DNA of 64,000 nt from Psychroflexus salarius. GTDB lineage: Bacteria > Bacteroidota > Bacteroidia > Flavobacteriales > Flavobacteriaceae. This document shows, piece by piece, positions 8,422 through 16,513 of this stretch (positions are counted from its first letter, which is position 1; each line of letters starts with the position of its first letter). The translations under genes were made by a program, and so were the position numbers. The notes beneath the pieces are model-generated. The model did not search any database and was not told the origin of the DNA. It saw nothing but the letters and a program-made list of their open reading frames with translations. Location of the stretch: positions 28,183 through 92,182 of the forward strand of contig NZ_FQTW01000008.1 in assembly GCF_900129035.1 (NCBI RefSeq). Reading direction: 5' to 3'.

Positions 8422-9798
8422 TTATTTAGTAACTACTTCAGCTATTTCTTTATTTAAACTACCATCATCAAAGTTAATATCACTGTCAGGACCGCTTTTA
8501 ATTTTCTTATTCATTAAGTAAATGAATAAAAGAAATAAAACGAAATAAACAACAAAGAATAAGATTAATGAGAATAAGACCTGATTGGCTTGTACGCTTT
8601 TAGATAAAGCATCAGAAGTTCTTAGTAAACCGTAGACCACCCAAGGCTGTCTGCCCATTTCAGCCGCAAACCAGCCAAATTGATTGGCTAATTGTGGCAA
8701 TAGTGCTGTAAAAACAAAAGTCCATAACAACCATTTTTTCTGAAAGAGTTTGCCACGTTTCCACTGCCACAAAGCAAATAAGCTTAAAGCAATAAGAAAC
8801 ATGCCAATGGCCACCATTAAATGATAAAATTGAAAAACTGCGTTGACTTGTGGTGGTTGGTCTTCTTTTGGAAATGCATCTAAACCCGTTACAGGTGTTT
8901 CAAAGTCTTGGTGTAACATAAATGAAAGTCCTCCAGGTACTTTTAAACCGCTAACTTCTTTATTTTCTTTATTTACCCAACCCAGCAAGTATAAATCTGC
9001 TGGTGCAGATTTTTCAAAGTGGCCTTCCATAGCGGCCAACTTTGCAGGCTGATTAACAGCAACGCCTTCAGCAGAACTATGACCTGTAAATAATTGAGCT
9101 AAAGAGGCAACAGCTGCAACAATTAAAGTTATTTTGAATGCTTTTTTTGATAAGAATACAAATCGCCCTTTTAAAATATAATAAGCATGAACACTTAAAA
9201 TTAAAAAAGTTCCTGCTAAAAATGCACCAAGCCAAACATGCGTTAATCGATCTACAGATGAAGGATTAAAAACCATAGCCCAAAAATCGACTATTTCTGC
9301 TCTGGCTTGCATTCCTTCGCCTACAATATGATAACCAGCAGGCGTTTGTTGCCAAGAATTGGCTACAACGATCCACACTGCAGAGAACATCGAGCCTAAA
9401 AAAACAGCCCAAGTAGCTACTAAATGTACCCAAGGTTTTACACGATTCCATCCAAAAAGCAAGACACCTAAAGCACTACTTTCTAGAGCAAAGGCAAAAA
9501 TACCTTCAGCAGCGAGTGCACTACCAAAAATATCACCAACATAACGCGAGTATGTTGCCCAATTGGTTCCGAACTCAAATTCCATAACAATACCAGTTAC
9601 CACACCAATACCAAAAGTAATTGCAAAAATTTTAGTCCAAAATTTAGCAAGAACCTCATATTCTTTAAGTTTAGTACGCAAATACATACTTTCAAAAACG
9701 ACCATGATTAGACCAATACCAATACTTAGAGGCGGATAGATATAGTGAAAAGCAACGGTAAAGGCAAATTGGATACGTGAGAGAATTTCTACATCCAT
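8422..9798 (-). CDS. cydA: Cytochrome bd ubiquinol oxidase subunit I CydA (short Q-loop type)
   Basis: The haem-carrying subunit that oxidises quinol and reduces O2. FAFTVAFHYIYPPLS places the haem ligand His18. Conserved glutamates are in FAFALESSALGVLLFGW near residue 98, the second haem-ligand His lies in LSVHAYYILKG, and the Met-ligand region is FYHLMVAIGMF. At 458 residues it lacks the C-terminal part of the long quinol loop found in E. coli CydA (522 residues), which places it with the short Q-loop oxidases. The upstream region holds a GTAAC-N4-GTTAC operator spaced for Crp/Fnr-type activation. Confidence 0.97.
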   Translation of the reverse strand: MDVEILSRIQFAFTVAFHYIYPPLSIGIGLIMVVFESMYLRTKLKEYEVLAKFWTKIFAITFGIGVVTGIVMEFEFGTNWATYSRYVGDIFGSALAAEGIFAFALESSALGVLLFGWNRVKPWVHLVATWAVFLGSMFSAVWIVVANSWQQTPAGYHIVGEGMQARAEIVDFWAMVFNPSSVDRLTHVWLGAFLAGTFLILSVHAYYILKGRFVFLSKKAFKITLIVAAVASLAQLFTGHSSAEGVAVNQPAKLAAMEGHFEKSAPADLYLLGWVNKENKEVSGLKVPGGLSFMLHQDFETPVTGLDAFPKEDQPPQVNAVFQFYHLMVAIGMFLIALSLFALWQWKRGKLFQKKWLLWTFVFTALLPQLANQFGWFAAEMGRQPWVVYGLLRTSDALSKSVQANQVLFSLILFFVVYFVLFLLFIYLMNKKIKSGPDSDINFDDGSLNKEIAEVVTK

Positions 9799-9811
9799 AA
9801 CTTTTTTTTTA

Positions 9812-9856
9812 CAAAATTAAAGCATTCTAATTCCTTTGTCGGGTAACTATTGTTAC
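9812..9856 (-). promoter_or_regulatory. cydAB promoter with Crp/Fnr-type operator
   Basis: On the minus strand TAATTTTG (9819 down to 9812) matches the -7 box TAnnTTTG. The palindrome GTAAC-TATT-GTTAC (9843-9856) is centred 30.5 bp upstream of the first base of that box, which puts it near -42 relative to the expected start of transcription. That is the class II activator position of Crp/Fnr proteins. No TTG -33 box is visible at the usual distance, as expected for an activated promoter. Confidence 0.75.
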
Positions 9857-9884
9857 AGACGAAGTAAATTTAACATTGGTTATA

Positions 9885-9929
9885 TTGTGACTTTAGTCAC
9901 AAAAGAAATTCCAGAGCTTTGTATCTTTG
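9885..9929 (+). promoter_or_regulatory. Promoter of the copper-receptor operon with a Crp/Fnr-type operator
   Basis: TTGTGACTTTAGTCACAA (9885-9902) is an almost perfect palindrome with TGTGAC/GTCACA arms. The -7 box TATCTTTG is at 9922-9929. The palindrome centre lies 28.5 bp upstream of the box, again near -41 from the expected transcript start. It shares the intergenic region with the divergent cydAB promoter. Confidence 0.75.
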
Positions 9930-9945
9930 CAATAGAAATAAATCA

Positions 9946-10311
9946 ATGAAAAATAAAGCCATCTTATTAGTTATTTTAATAAGTCTTTTTACTTTAAAGA
10001 GTGGCTTTTTAATGTCTTATTATTTAGCGTTCACTAACAATTTTATTGAAAACTTTTGTGCTAATAAAGACCAACCAGAATTAGAGTGTGATGGAAAGTG
10101 TTTTTTGTCTAAAATGCTAGATAAGTCACCAACTGATGATCACACAAGTTCTTTTAAGTTGTTTGTTGAAAATGAGCTTATTTATGTCTTATCACTTAAT
10201 TCACTTTTTGGTTTTGCGCCAGTAGAGCCAAATTCTTCAAAATTTGCATACATTAATTTTTATAACGGCAGGAGCTTAGATAGCTTGATTAAACCACCAG
10301 AACTATTGTAG
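9946..10311 (+). CDS. Small membrane-anchored Cys-motif protein upstream of the copper-type receptor
   Basis: A 121-residue protein with one N-terminal hydrophobic segment (about residues 5-28) followed by CANKDQPELECDGKCFL. The three cysteines of this Cx(10)CxxxC pattern would lie outside the inner membrane. The ATG at 9946 is chosen because the -7 box at 9922-9929 excludes the longer upstream start at 9919. It lies 47 bases before a TonB receptor whose sequence suggests copper. A role in metal binding or delivery is an inference from the cysteines and the neighbour. I recognise no named family. Confidence 0.75.
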   Translation: MKNKAILLVILISLFTLKSGFLMSYYLAFTNNFIENFCANKDQPELECDGKCFLSKMLDKSPTDDHTSSFKLFVENELIYVLSLNSLFGFAPVEPNSSKFAYINFYNGRSLDSLIKPPELL

Positions 10312-10358
10312 ATTTTTCAGGATTCTATAATAATGTTTAATCAAGTAATTAAAAACAA

Positions 10359-12638
10359 ATGAAAAAATTGTATTTAGCAATGTTACTGTTATGTACAGCA
10401 GTAAGCTTTGCTCAAACTCGTGTATTTAAAATTGTAGATAAAAACACACAGAAAGAATTAACTTCGGCCTATGCCGAAAACACAACAACTAATGCTATAA
10501 TTTATGCTACTGCTGAAGGCTTGGCACTTCAGGTACAACAAAGCTATCGCATTAAAAACTTAGGTTATCAACCAGTTGAGGTTGAAATTACTTCAACTAC
10601 TCCAAAAATTATAGTGCTTCAGCCAAAAGTAAATAGTTTAGCTGAAGTTCTAATTACAGGTAATCGGCTTCAAGATCCTGTAATGACTATGGTAAAGCCA
10701 GATATTTCAAAATATGTTGTTCAACCAAAAAATGTAGCTGATTTATTTTCGGGACTAAATGGGTTCTCGTTAATAAAACGCGGTAATTACGCTATAGATC
10801 CAAGCTTTAGAGCAGCTCAGTACGAACAACTCAATATTCAATATGATGGAGGCACTAAAGTTATGCATGCATGTCCTAATCGTATGGATCCTATAACTAG
10901 TCACGTTTCACCAGAAGAAATTGCTAAAATTGAAGTTATTAAAGGTCCGTTTAGTATGCGTTATGGCGCTACTTTTGGTGGTGTTGTGAATTTAGTTACG
11001 CAATCAGCTCAAAACTACAAGCAAGGCGTTTCTGGATCTGTATCTTCAGGTTATGAAACCAATGGAAATGCTTTAACCACAATGGCTAAAGTGAATTACG
11101 TTGATGAAAAGTTTGATTTAGGTGTCAACTATGGTTACCGCGATTTCGGTAACTACGAAGATGGCTCTAATACCGAGATACCAAGTAGTTTTAGAAGTAT
11201 TGATTACGGCATAAATTTAGGTTATAATTTTACCGAGCAACAACGACTTCAACTTAATTGGCGTCAATCATTTGGTCGTGATGTTTTACATGCTTCTTTG
11301 CCTATGGATACAGAATATGACGATTCATCTATTGCTTCTTTAGATTATCATATTAAGGAATTATCTGAAGGTGTTAATGCTTTAAAATTTAAGTTATATT
11401 ATTCATTTGTTGACCATTTAATGACAAATGAAAATAGACCAAATCGATCAATAGTTGAAGCAAGTTCGCCAGTAGAGTCCATAACAACTGGCGGTAAATT
11501 AGAAGTTGATTGGCAATTATCTGAAGAAATTCGAGTATTTAGTGGTTTTGATGCACAACTATTAGCTAGAGATGGTTCACGAACACGCGTTGTTAAACAA
11601 AACATGATGGGAATGCCGTTACCTGAAGCTCAGGTATTTGTAGATAAAATTTGGCAAGATTCTTATGTTAACACGTTTGGTTTTTTTAATGAAGCCAAAT
11701 GGAAGCTTTTAGAGCAAACATCTTTAACATTGGGAGCAAGACTTGATTTAGTAACTTCAGATATTAAGGATCCAGAAGCCGATTTTGAAGACTTATATCC
11801 TAACTTAGGCGAGCGTGAAGAATACAACTTCAGTTTTACAGCATCTTTAACTCAAGATTTAAATGAATATTCAACATTAGAGTTTGCCTTTGGTCGCGGT
11901 CTTCGATCAGCTAATATGATTGAGCGATATATCAATCATTTTTCTGTAGGTTCAGATCCTTACGAATATATTGGTAACCCAAATCTTGACGCTGAAGTTA
12001 ATAATCAATTTGAAGTTAAATATGCTTCTAATTATGCAATTAATCATGGCTTTTTTAAGGGAATAAGTTTCGAAGCATCTGCTTATTATTCAATATTTGA
12101 AAATTATATTGCACCATTGATAGACACAAGTCTAAATCGGAAATATATGCCAAATCAAGAACCAATTCATCCAAAAGTGTTTAGAAATTTAGATGACGCT
12201 TATAAATACGGTTTTGAAACTAGTTTTAACTTAGCTTTACCAAACGATTTTAATTTAAATTGGCAATCTGCTTATGTTATGACCAAAAATGAAGATCTTG
12301 ATGAAGCTTTACCATTAACGCCGCCATGGCGAAACAGGTTTACATTGGCATATACCACCAATACATTTTGGAGTGAATTAGCTTATCAAGTTGTAAGTAA
12401 ACAAGATGAACTTTCAACCTCTTTTGGTGAAGTTGAAACGTCAGCGTGGCAAACATTAGATTTTAAAGCTGGTTTAAATTATAAATCTTATCAATTTGGT
12501 GTAGCTGTACTTAATATTTTTGATGAATTTTATAATAACCACCTCAATTTTGCTTTTACTAATCAAGATGGTTTTTCAAGACGACCAATTACTGAACCAG
12601 GTCGAAATTTTAGCGTATTCGCCAAGTATAAATTTTAG
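10359..12638 (+). CDS. TonB-dependent receptor, probable copper receptor (OprC/NosA type)
   Basis: A 759-residue outer-membrane transporter with a signal peptide ending near SFAQT, a short carboxypeptidase-like region, a plug domain and a beta-barrel ending in FSVFAKYKF with a terminal Phe. The plug carries MHACPNRMDP at about residues 169-178 followed by VSPEEIAKIEVIKGPFSMRYG. Copper receptors OprC and NosA have a similar Cys-NRMDP-T-x-V-x-PE segment that helps bind copper, so copper is the best-supported substrate. It is expressed with the small Cys protein from a Crp/Fnr-type promoter and ends at a strong terminator. Confidence 0.85.
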   Translation: MKKLYLAMLLLCTAVSFAQTRVFKIVDKNTQKELTSAYAENTTTNAIIYATAEGLALQVQQSYRIKNLGYQPVEVEITSTTPKIIVLQPKVNSLAEVLITGNRLQDPVMTMVKPDISKYVVQPKNVADLFSGLNGFSLIKRGNYAIDPSFRAAQYEQLNIQYDGGTKVMHACPNRMDPITSHVSPEEIAKIEVIKGPFSMRYGATFGGVVNLVTQSAQNYKQGVSGSVSSGYETNGNALTTMAKVNYVDEKFDLGVNYGYRDFGNYEDGSNTEIPSSFRSIDYGINLGYNFTEQQRLQLNWRQSFGRDVLHASLPMDTEYDDSSIASLDYHIKELSEGVNALKFKLYYSFVDHLMTNENRPNRSIVEASSPVESITTGGKLEVDWQLSEEIRVFSGFDAQLLARDGSRTRVVKQNMMGMPLPEAQVFVDKIWQDSYVNTFGFFNEAKWKLLEQTSLTLGARLDLVTSDIKDPEADFEDLYPNLGEREEYNFSFTASLTQDLNEYSTLEFAFGRGLRSANMIERYINHFSVGSDPYEYIGNPNLDAEVNNQFEVKYASNYAINHGFFKGISFEASAYYSIFENYIAPLIDTSLNRKYMPNQEPIHPKVFRNLDDAYKYGFETSFNLALPNDFNLNWQSAYVMTKNEDLDEALPLTPPWRNRFTLAYTTNTFWSELAYQVVSKQDELSTSFGEVETSAWQTLDFKAGLNYKSYQFGVAVLNIFDEFYNNHLNFAFTNQDGFSRRPITEPGRNFSVFAKYKF

Positions 12639-12660
12639 ATAAAAATGGTTTGCACAAAAA

Positions 12661-12695
12661 AAGGTCAACTAATCAGTTGACCTTTTTGTTTTTTA
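12661..12695. terminator. Bidirectional terminator between the copper receptor and sqr
   Basis: A perfect 10-bp stem (AAGGTCAACT at 12661-12670 with AGTTGACCTT at 12675-12684) has a 4-base loop and is flanked by A- and T-runs. It serves the two convergent genes. Confidence 0.93.
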
Positions 12696-12708
12696 GGTTG
12701 AAACTAAA

Positions 12709-13965
12709 TTAAACAGCTTCCCCTTTCATCATTTTATTCCAGTATAAATAAGGTAGTCCATATTTTTTAAGCATCCATAATCGCCAATGTTCCTTAGCAG
12801 AATTAAAAACTAGCATCTGCTTGAGTTTTGGATCTGGTGTAAAATTACCTTCATAATCAAATTCTGCAAGCGTCATTTTACCATAACCGGTTACTAACGG
12901 ACAAGAAGAGTAGCCTTGATAAGAATCATTATTCGCTTCTTGATTACTCATGAGTTTTAAAATGTTGTCAACTAAAACAGGTACTTGCTTTCTTATGGCT
13001 GCACCAGTTTTAGCCGTAGGTAAGCCAGCAACATCACCTAGCCCAAAAATAGTTGGATATTTATTATGTTGAAGTGTATTGATATTGACATCAAGCCACC
13101 CATCTTTATTGGCCAATTCAGAATCACGAACAAATTTTGGTGCAGCTTGAGGTGGAGCGATATGCAGCATGTCAAATGGAACTTCTATATTAGCTACCCC
13201 GCTAATTTTTTCACCAATTTCTTTAGATTCATTGGTTACACATTGGTTTTCATCATCTCCTGTGTATGAGAAAATAATTTTTTTGTTTTTTGCATCAATA
13301 TGTCTTGGTGCATAAAACGGTTTGAACACCATACCGTAACGTTCTACAACTCTAGTTAAAGTATCACGAATAGGCTTAACACCAAATAGCACTGAACCAG
13401 GCGTAGCAAACACAACTTTAGAGTCGATTTTGTTTTTTCTAAAATAATCTGCAGCTAAATAGGCAATTTTTTGTGGAGCTCCACCGCACTTTATAGGAGT
13501 TGTAGGTTGAGTGAAAATAGCATTACCACCTTTAAAGTTTTTAATGACTTCCCAAGTGTGTTTAGGGTCGGTATAATTACTACAAACCACACCTTTACCT
13601 AAAGACTCTTCAAGACCGTCAATTTGTTTAGGGTCCATAACTAAACCTGGAGATACAACTAAATATTTGTAACCAATAGAACCATTGTTTTTGGTTTCGA
13701 CAATGTTTTCTGTAGCATTAAATTTCGTGGCATAATCCTTAATCCATTTAGCGCCTTCCGGAATTAAGTCTTTCATTGGTTTAGCAGTATCTTCATAATT
13801 GTAAGTTCCTGCACCAACTAAAGTCCAAGCTGGCTGATAATAATGGGTGTCAGCTGGCTCTATGATAGCAATGTCTAATGTTTTGTCTTTTTTTAGAAGT
13901 TGCGCAGCCGTCATGATGCCGCCTGTACCACCTCCGATAATTAAAATATCATGTGATGAGTTCAT
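12709..13965 (-). CDS. sqr: Sulfide:quinone oxidoreductase, similar to mitochondrial SQOR
   Basis: A 418-residue FAD enzyme that oxidises sulfide and passes electrons to quinone. The N-terminal Rossmann motif is ILIIGGGTGGIMTA (residues 7-20). Cys160 in the stretch TPIKCGGAPQK and Cys355 in YSSCPLVTGYGKM match the two redox cysteines of human SQOR, and the surrounding sequence is close to it. The C-terminus LPYLYWNKMMKG also matches the membrane-interacting end of that group. There is no signal peptide. The gene is monocistronic and has its own Crp/Fnr-type operator. Confidence 0.93.
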   Translation of the reverse strand: MNSSHDILIIGGGTGGIMTAAQLLKKDKTLDIAIIEPADTHYYQPAWTLVGAGTYNYEDTAKPMKDLIPEGAKWIKDYATKFNATENIVETKNNGSIGYKYLVVSPGLVMDPKQIDGLEESLGKGVVCSNYTDPKHTWEVIKNFKGGNAIFTQPTTPIKCGGAPQKIAYLAADYFRKNKIDSKVVFATPGSVLFGVKPIRDTLTRVVERYGMVFKPFYAPRHIDAKNKKIIFSYTGDDENQCVTNESKEIGEKISGVANIEVPFDMLHIAPPQAAPKFVRDSELANKDGWLDVNINTLQHNKYPTIFGLGDVAGLPTAKTGAAIRKQVPVLVDNILKLMSNQEANNDSYQGYSSCPLVTGYGKMTLAEFDYEGNFTPDPKLKQMLVFNSAKEHWRLWMLKKYGLPYLYWNKMMKGEAV

Positions 13966-13988
13966 AAGAAGTTTTATTTAAAATTTAA

Positions 13989-14033
13989 TAAAATTATGAA
14001 AAATCTATAACGTTATATGTAACTAAAGTTACA
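13989..14033 (-). promoter_or_regulatory. sqr promoter with Crp/Fnr-type operator
   Basis: The palindrome TGTAACT-AA-AGTTACA (14018-14033) has perfect 7-bp arms. On the minus strand TAATTTTA (13996 down to 13989) matches the -7 box except for its last base. The palindrome centre lies 29.5 bp upstream of the box, the same spacing as at cydA and the TauE operon. Confidence 0.7.
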
Positions 14034-14065
14034 ATTGTTTAGCTTATCCTTAAGCAGATGGCTTT

Positions 14066-14746
14066 TTATTTATTAAGAATAAAATTAATAGCTGATTTTA
14101 TATGTAAATCGGTAGTTTTTAAAAAAGGGACAACTGATTTTTCATCTTTTAATAGAATTGGGAGTTCTGTGCAGCCTAAGATAGCAGCATCAATTCTTTC
14201 TTGATGTGTTTTTATGAGTTCTTTATAAAATTGTTTAGCTTCAGATGTAAACTGGCCTTGTGTGAGTTCTTTAGAAACGTAATAATGAGACTTATTAATA
14301 TTACTTTCAGAAGGAATGACAATTTTCAAACCATAGTTTTCTGCTAGGTAATCTTTCAAAAAAGCTTTGGTAGTTGTTGGTTTATTACCAAGTAGTAATA
14401 AAGATTTGTAGTTGTATTTTTTGGCTTCTTGACCTATAGCGTCTGCAATGTGTAAAAATGGAATATCAATTTTAGGTTGTACAAATTCAACAGCCATGTG
14501 AGGTGTGTTAGCGCAAATTATGATTGCTTCAGCACCGGCTTTTTGTAGCTTTTGAGCAACTTTTAGATAAGTAGAGTTAATCTCATCAATATCTTGCCGT
14601 CTCATAACATCTATATTAATACTATAGATTAGTAACTCAGGATTAGCATCAAAACCAATTTGTTTACTAACACCTTCGTTAATCAACTTATAATATTCTA
14701 AAGTTGAATGATAAGAGGTACCGCCAATGAGTCCAAGTAGTTTCAT
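14066..14746 (-). CDS. Aspartate/glutamate racemase family protein
   Basis: A 226-residue cytoplasmic protein of the Asp/Glu racemase fold, which works with two catalytic cysteines. The second is clear in LGCTELPIL near residue 193. The first region reads IICANTPHM near residue 80, so the cysteine comes one residue earlier than in the usual CNT motif, resembling the YgeA-like branch. D-amino-acid formation for the wall or for export is possible, but the substrate cannot be read from sequence. It is the last gene of a four-gene operon, starting one base before the carbonic anhydrase stop codon. Confidence 0.85.
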   Translation of the reverse strand: MKLLGLIGGTSYHSTLEYYKLINEGVSKQIGFDANPELLIYSINIDVMRRQDIDEINSTYLKVAQKLQKAGAEAIIICANTPHMAVEFVQPKIDIPFLHIADAIGQEAKKYNYKSLLLLGNKPTTTKAFLKDYLAENYGLKIVIPSESNINKSHYYVSKELTQGQFTSEAKQFYKELIKTHQERIDAAILGCTELPILLKDEKSVVPFLKTTDLHIKSAINFILNK

Positions 14747-14747
14747 A

Positions 14748-15515
14748 TCAAAAATGACTTAATTTAATGATTCTTCCATTCTGAGGTTTATGGTCGCGAT
14801 AATTATTAATTGGCATAAAACCTCTCAGAAGTTCTACTTGAGCTTCAGATACATTAATTGGTTCTTTAAATACAAACCATGTCACATTTTCTGTGCAAGG
14901 CGGCGTGGTTAAAGAGCCTTTATAAGTAAAATAGTTTTGGTTTTCAGGTAGTGTAGATTGTATATCAAAACTTTTATTAATTAATTTTGATTCATCTTGT
15001 TCTAAGGGTAAAAAGCGCTCAAGAAATTCAAATGGTTCACTGTTTTTTCCTTCTTTTGCCATGATTCCTAGAACACATATTTCTCCTTCTTCAGAGGTGT
15101 GAACCAAATGTATTTCAAGTGGATAACGCACACCTTCAATTAAGTGTTCTGCTGGTTCATGAAAATGAAATTGAACTAAATTAAAACGTTTGTCGTTATA
15201 AATTAAATAATCTCCTTTCTCAAAATTGTATTTTATGGTATGTCCATTGTTTTCTACACTATGAATTTTCGTACTATCTGCATAATGTAAATCAAGTGGG
15301 TTTAGATTTTTGTCTTCGCTGAAGTTAACTAAGTTTATTGGAGATTGAAATAATCCGCTACATTGATTGTTTTTTTCTAGTTCGTCCCAATGTTCAGGTC
15401 CTGTTTCGCCTTCGTAGCTCCAATGGTTTTGATTAGCGTTTTTGTCAGTTGCACTTTCAGTACCACAACTTGTTACTACAATCAGGATAAGAAATATAGA
15501 TTTAATTTTGTTCAT
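14748..15515 (-). CDS. Alpha-class carbonic anhydrase, lipoprotein
   Basis: This enzyme interconverts CO2 and bicarbonate in the periplasm or at the cell surface. A lipoprotein signal ends at VVTSCG, so Cys17 is probably lipidated. Zinc ligands His117 and His119 are in QFHFHEPAEH and His136 in LEIHLVH. The proton-shuttle position is His92 in NNGHTI. QSPINL and SLTTPPCTENVTW are further family signatures. The ATG at 15515 is preferred to a GTG one codon upstream. The gene overlaps the cytochrome gene by 14 bases and belongs to the TauE operon. Confidence 0.94.
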   Translation of the reverse strand: MNKIKSIFLILIVVTSCGTESATDKNANQNHWSYEGETGPEHWDELEKNNQCSGLFQSPINLVNFSEDKNLNPLDLHYADSTKIHSVENNGHTIKYNFEKGDYLIYNDKRFNLVQFHFHEPAEHLIEGVRYPLEIHLVHTSEEGEICVLGIMAKEGKNSEPFEFLERFLPLEQDESKLINKSFDIQSTLPENQNYFTYKGSLTTPPCTENVTWFVFKEPINVSEAQVELLRGFMPINNYRDHKPQNGRIIKLSHF

Positions 15516-16506
15516 CACTTTTAAAACTTATGCTCCAAATTCCTCTAACTTCGTTAGTTTGGTAACCAACTGCCTGATCTTTAGGATACAATTTCAATAT
15601 TTTATTGTAGTCGCTTTTTGCAATTGTTTTATTTGGTGTACCATGGCATTTTAAACACATATTATTGGTTACAATAGGATAATAAAAGTTAGTTTGGCCA
15701 TTATTTTTTTCTACAATTGGTTTGATGTCTTCACTGTTAGCTAATAAAGACTTAAACGTTTTAATATGTTTTACCTCTATGTTACTGGCAGCGTTTGAAG
15801 GATTTCTTGGCTGGTCCGTAACACGTTTGATTTTGACATTATGATAGTTAGCCATCGAGTCGGTGAGTGGTAAAGCTTGTTCGTTACAAAAACTTAAAGC
15901 ATGACTAACGCCTTTTTTCTGAATAGCTCCCATTAAATTTTGACCTAAGACAGCTTTTGTAGATTTAGCATAATGCATACCTCTTTCTGCATCTGTTTTT
16001 GGTTGTGATTTACCCAGTTTTTTTTGTTTGCCTTTTTTTCTTCCTTTGCCCTTATGCTGTTTAAAATCACTTGGTTTTTCAATATTGTAATTATATAAAT
16101 AGTGTGCAATAGCATTAATATCTTTCTCTTTAAATACTTGGTAAGGCATGAGTCCAAATTTGTCTATTGCGCCTTTCATGATTGCTTTCTCTTTAGTTGG
16201 CTTCTCTAAAAATGTCCATATTTTAGCCGTAAATTCTTCTTCTGAATTATATTTTTTTAGATAATGATTTTTAATTGCGATAAATGGAGGTGCAATCCTG
16301 TTTTCTTTTTTAGCTTTAGGATTATGGCAAACATAGCACTGATTTTCCATCAAAGTTTTCCCTTTAGAGGCTAACTCAGTTTGCGCTATTTCAGCTTCAG
16401 AAACATCTACATATTTATTATTTTCATTTGCTTCAGTTTTAGTTGAAGTTTGACAACTCACTAGTGCTAATGAAATTACTGAAATCAGGCTTAATATTTT
16501 ATTCAT
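15502..16506 (-). CDS. Lipoprotein cytochrome c fused to a DUF3365 haem domain
   Basis: A 334-residue lipoprotein (signal ends LALVSC, Cys18) with two c-type haem domains. The first is a small cytochrome c with CYVCH at residues 57-61 and a probable Met ligand in GLMPYQ near residue 120. A very basic linker rich in Lys and Gly (about 150-170) follows. The second is a DUF3365 (Tll0287-like) domain, with its own CLKCH at 284-288 preceded by YPIVTNNM. Such proteins carry electrons or sense redox state in the periplasm. It is co-transcribed with a TauE/SafE transporter and carbonic anhydrase. Confidence 0.9.
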   Translation of the reverse strand: MNKILSLISVISLALVSCQTSTKTEANENNKYVDVSEAEIAQTELASKGKTLMENQCYVCHNPKAKKENRIAPPFIAIKNHYLKKYNSEEEFTAKIWTFLEKPTKEKAIMKGAIDKFGLMPYQVFKEKDINAIAHYLYNYNIEKPSDFKQHKGKGRKKGKQKKLGKSQPKTDAERGMHYAKSTKAVLGQNLMGAIQKKGVSHALSFCNEQALPLTDSMANYHNVKIKRVTDQPRNPSNAASNIEVKHIKTFKSLLANSEDIKPIVEKNNGQTNFYYPIVTNNMCLKCHGTPNKTIAKSDYNKILKLYPKDQAVGYQTNEVRGIWSISFKSDEQN

Positions 16507-16513
16507 GTTTAAG

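Noticed and set aside
14066..14746. A glutamate racemase (MurI) for cell-wall synthesis
   Set aside because: The CANT first-cysteine region and family resemblance fit the aspartate racemase/YgeA branch better than MurI, and the operon context is not cell wall.
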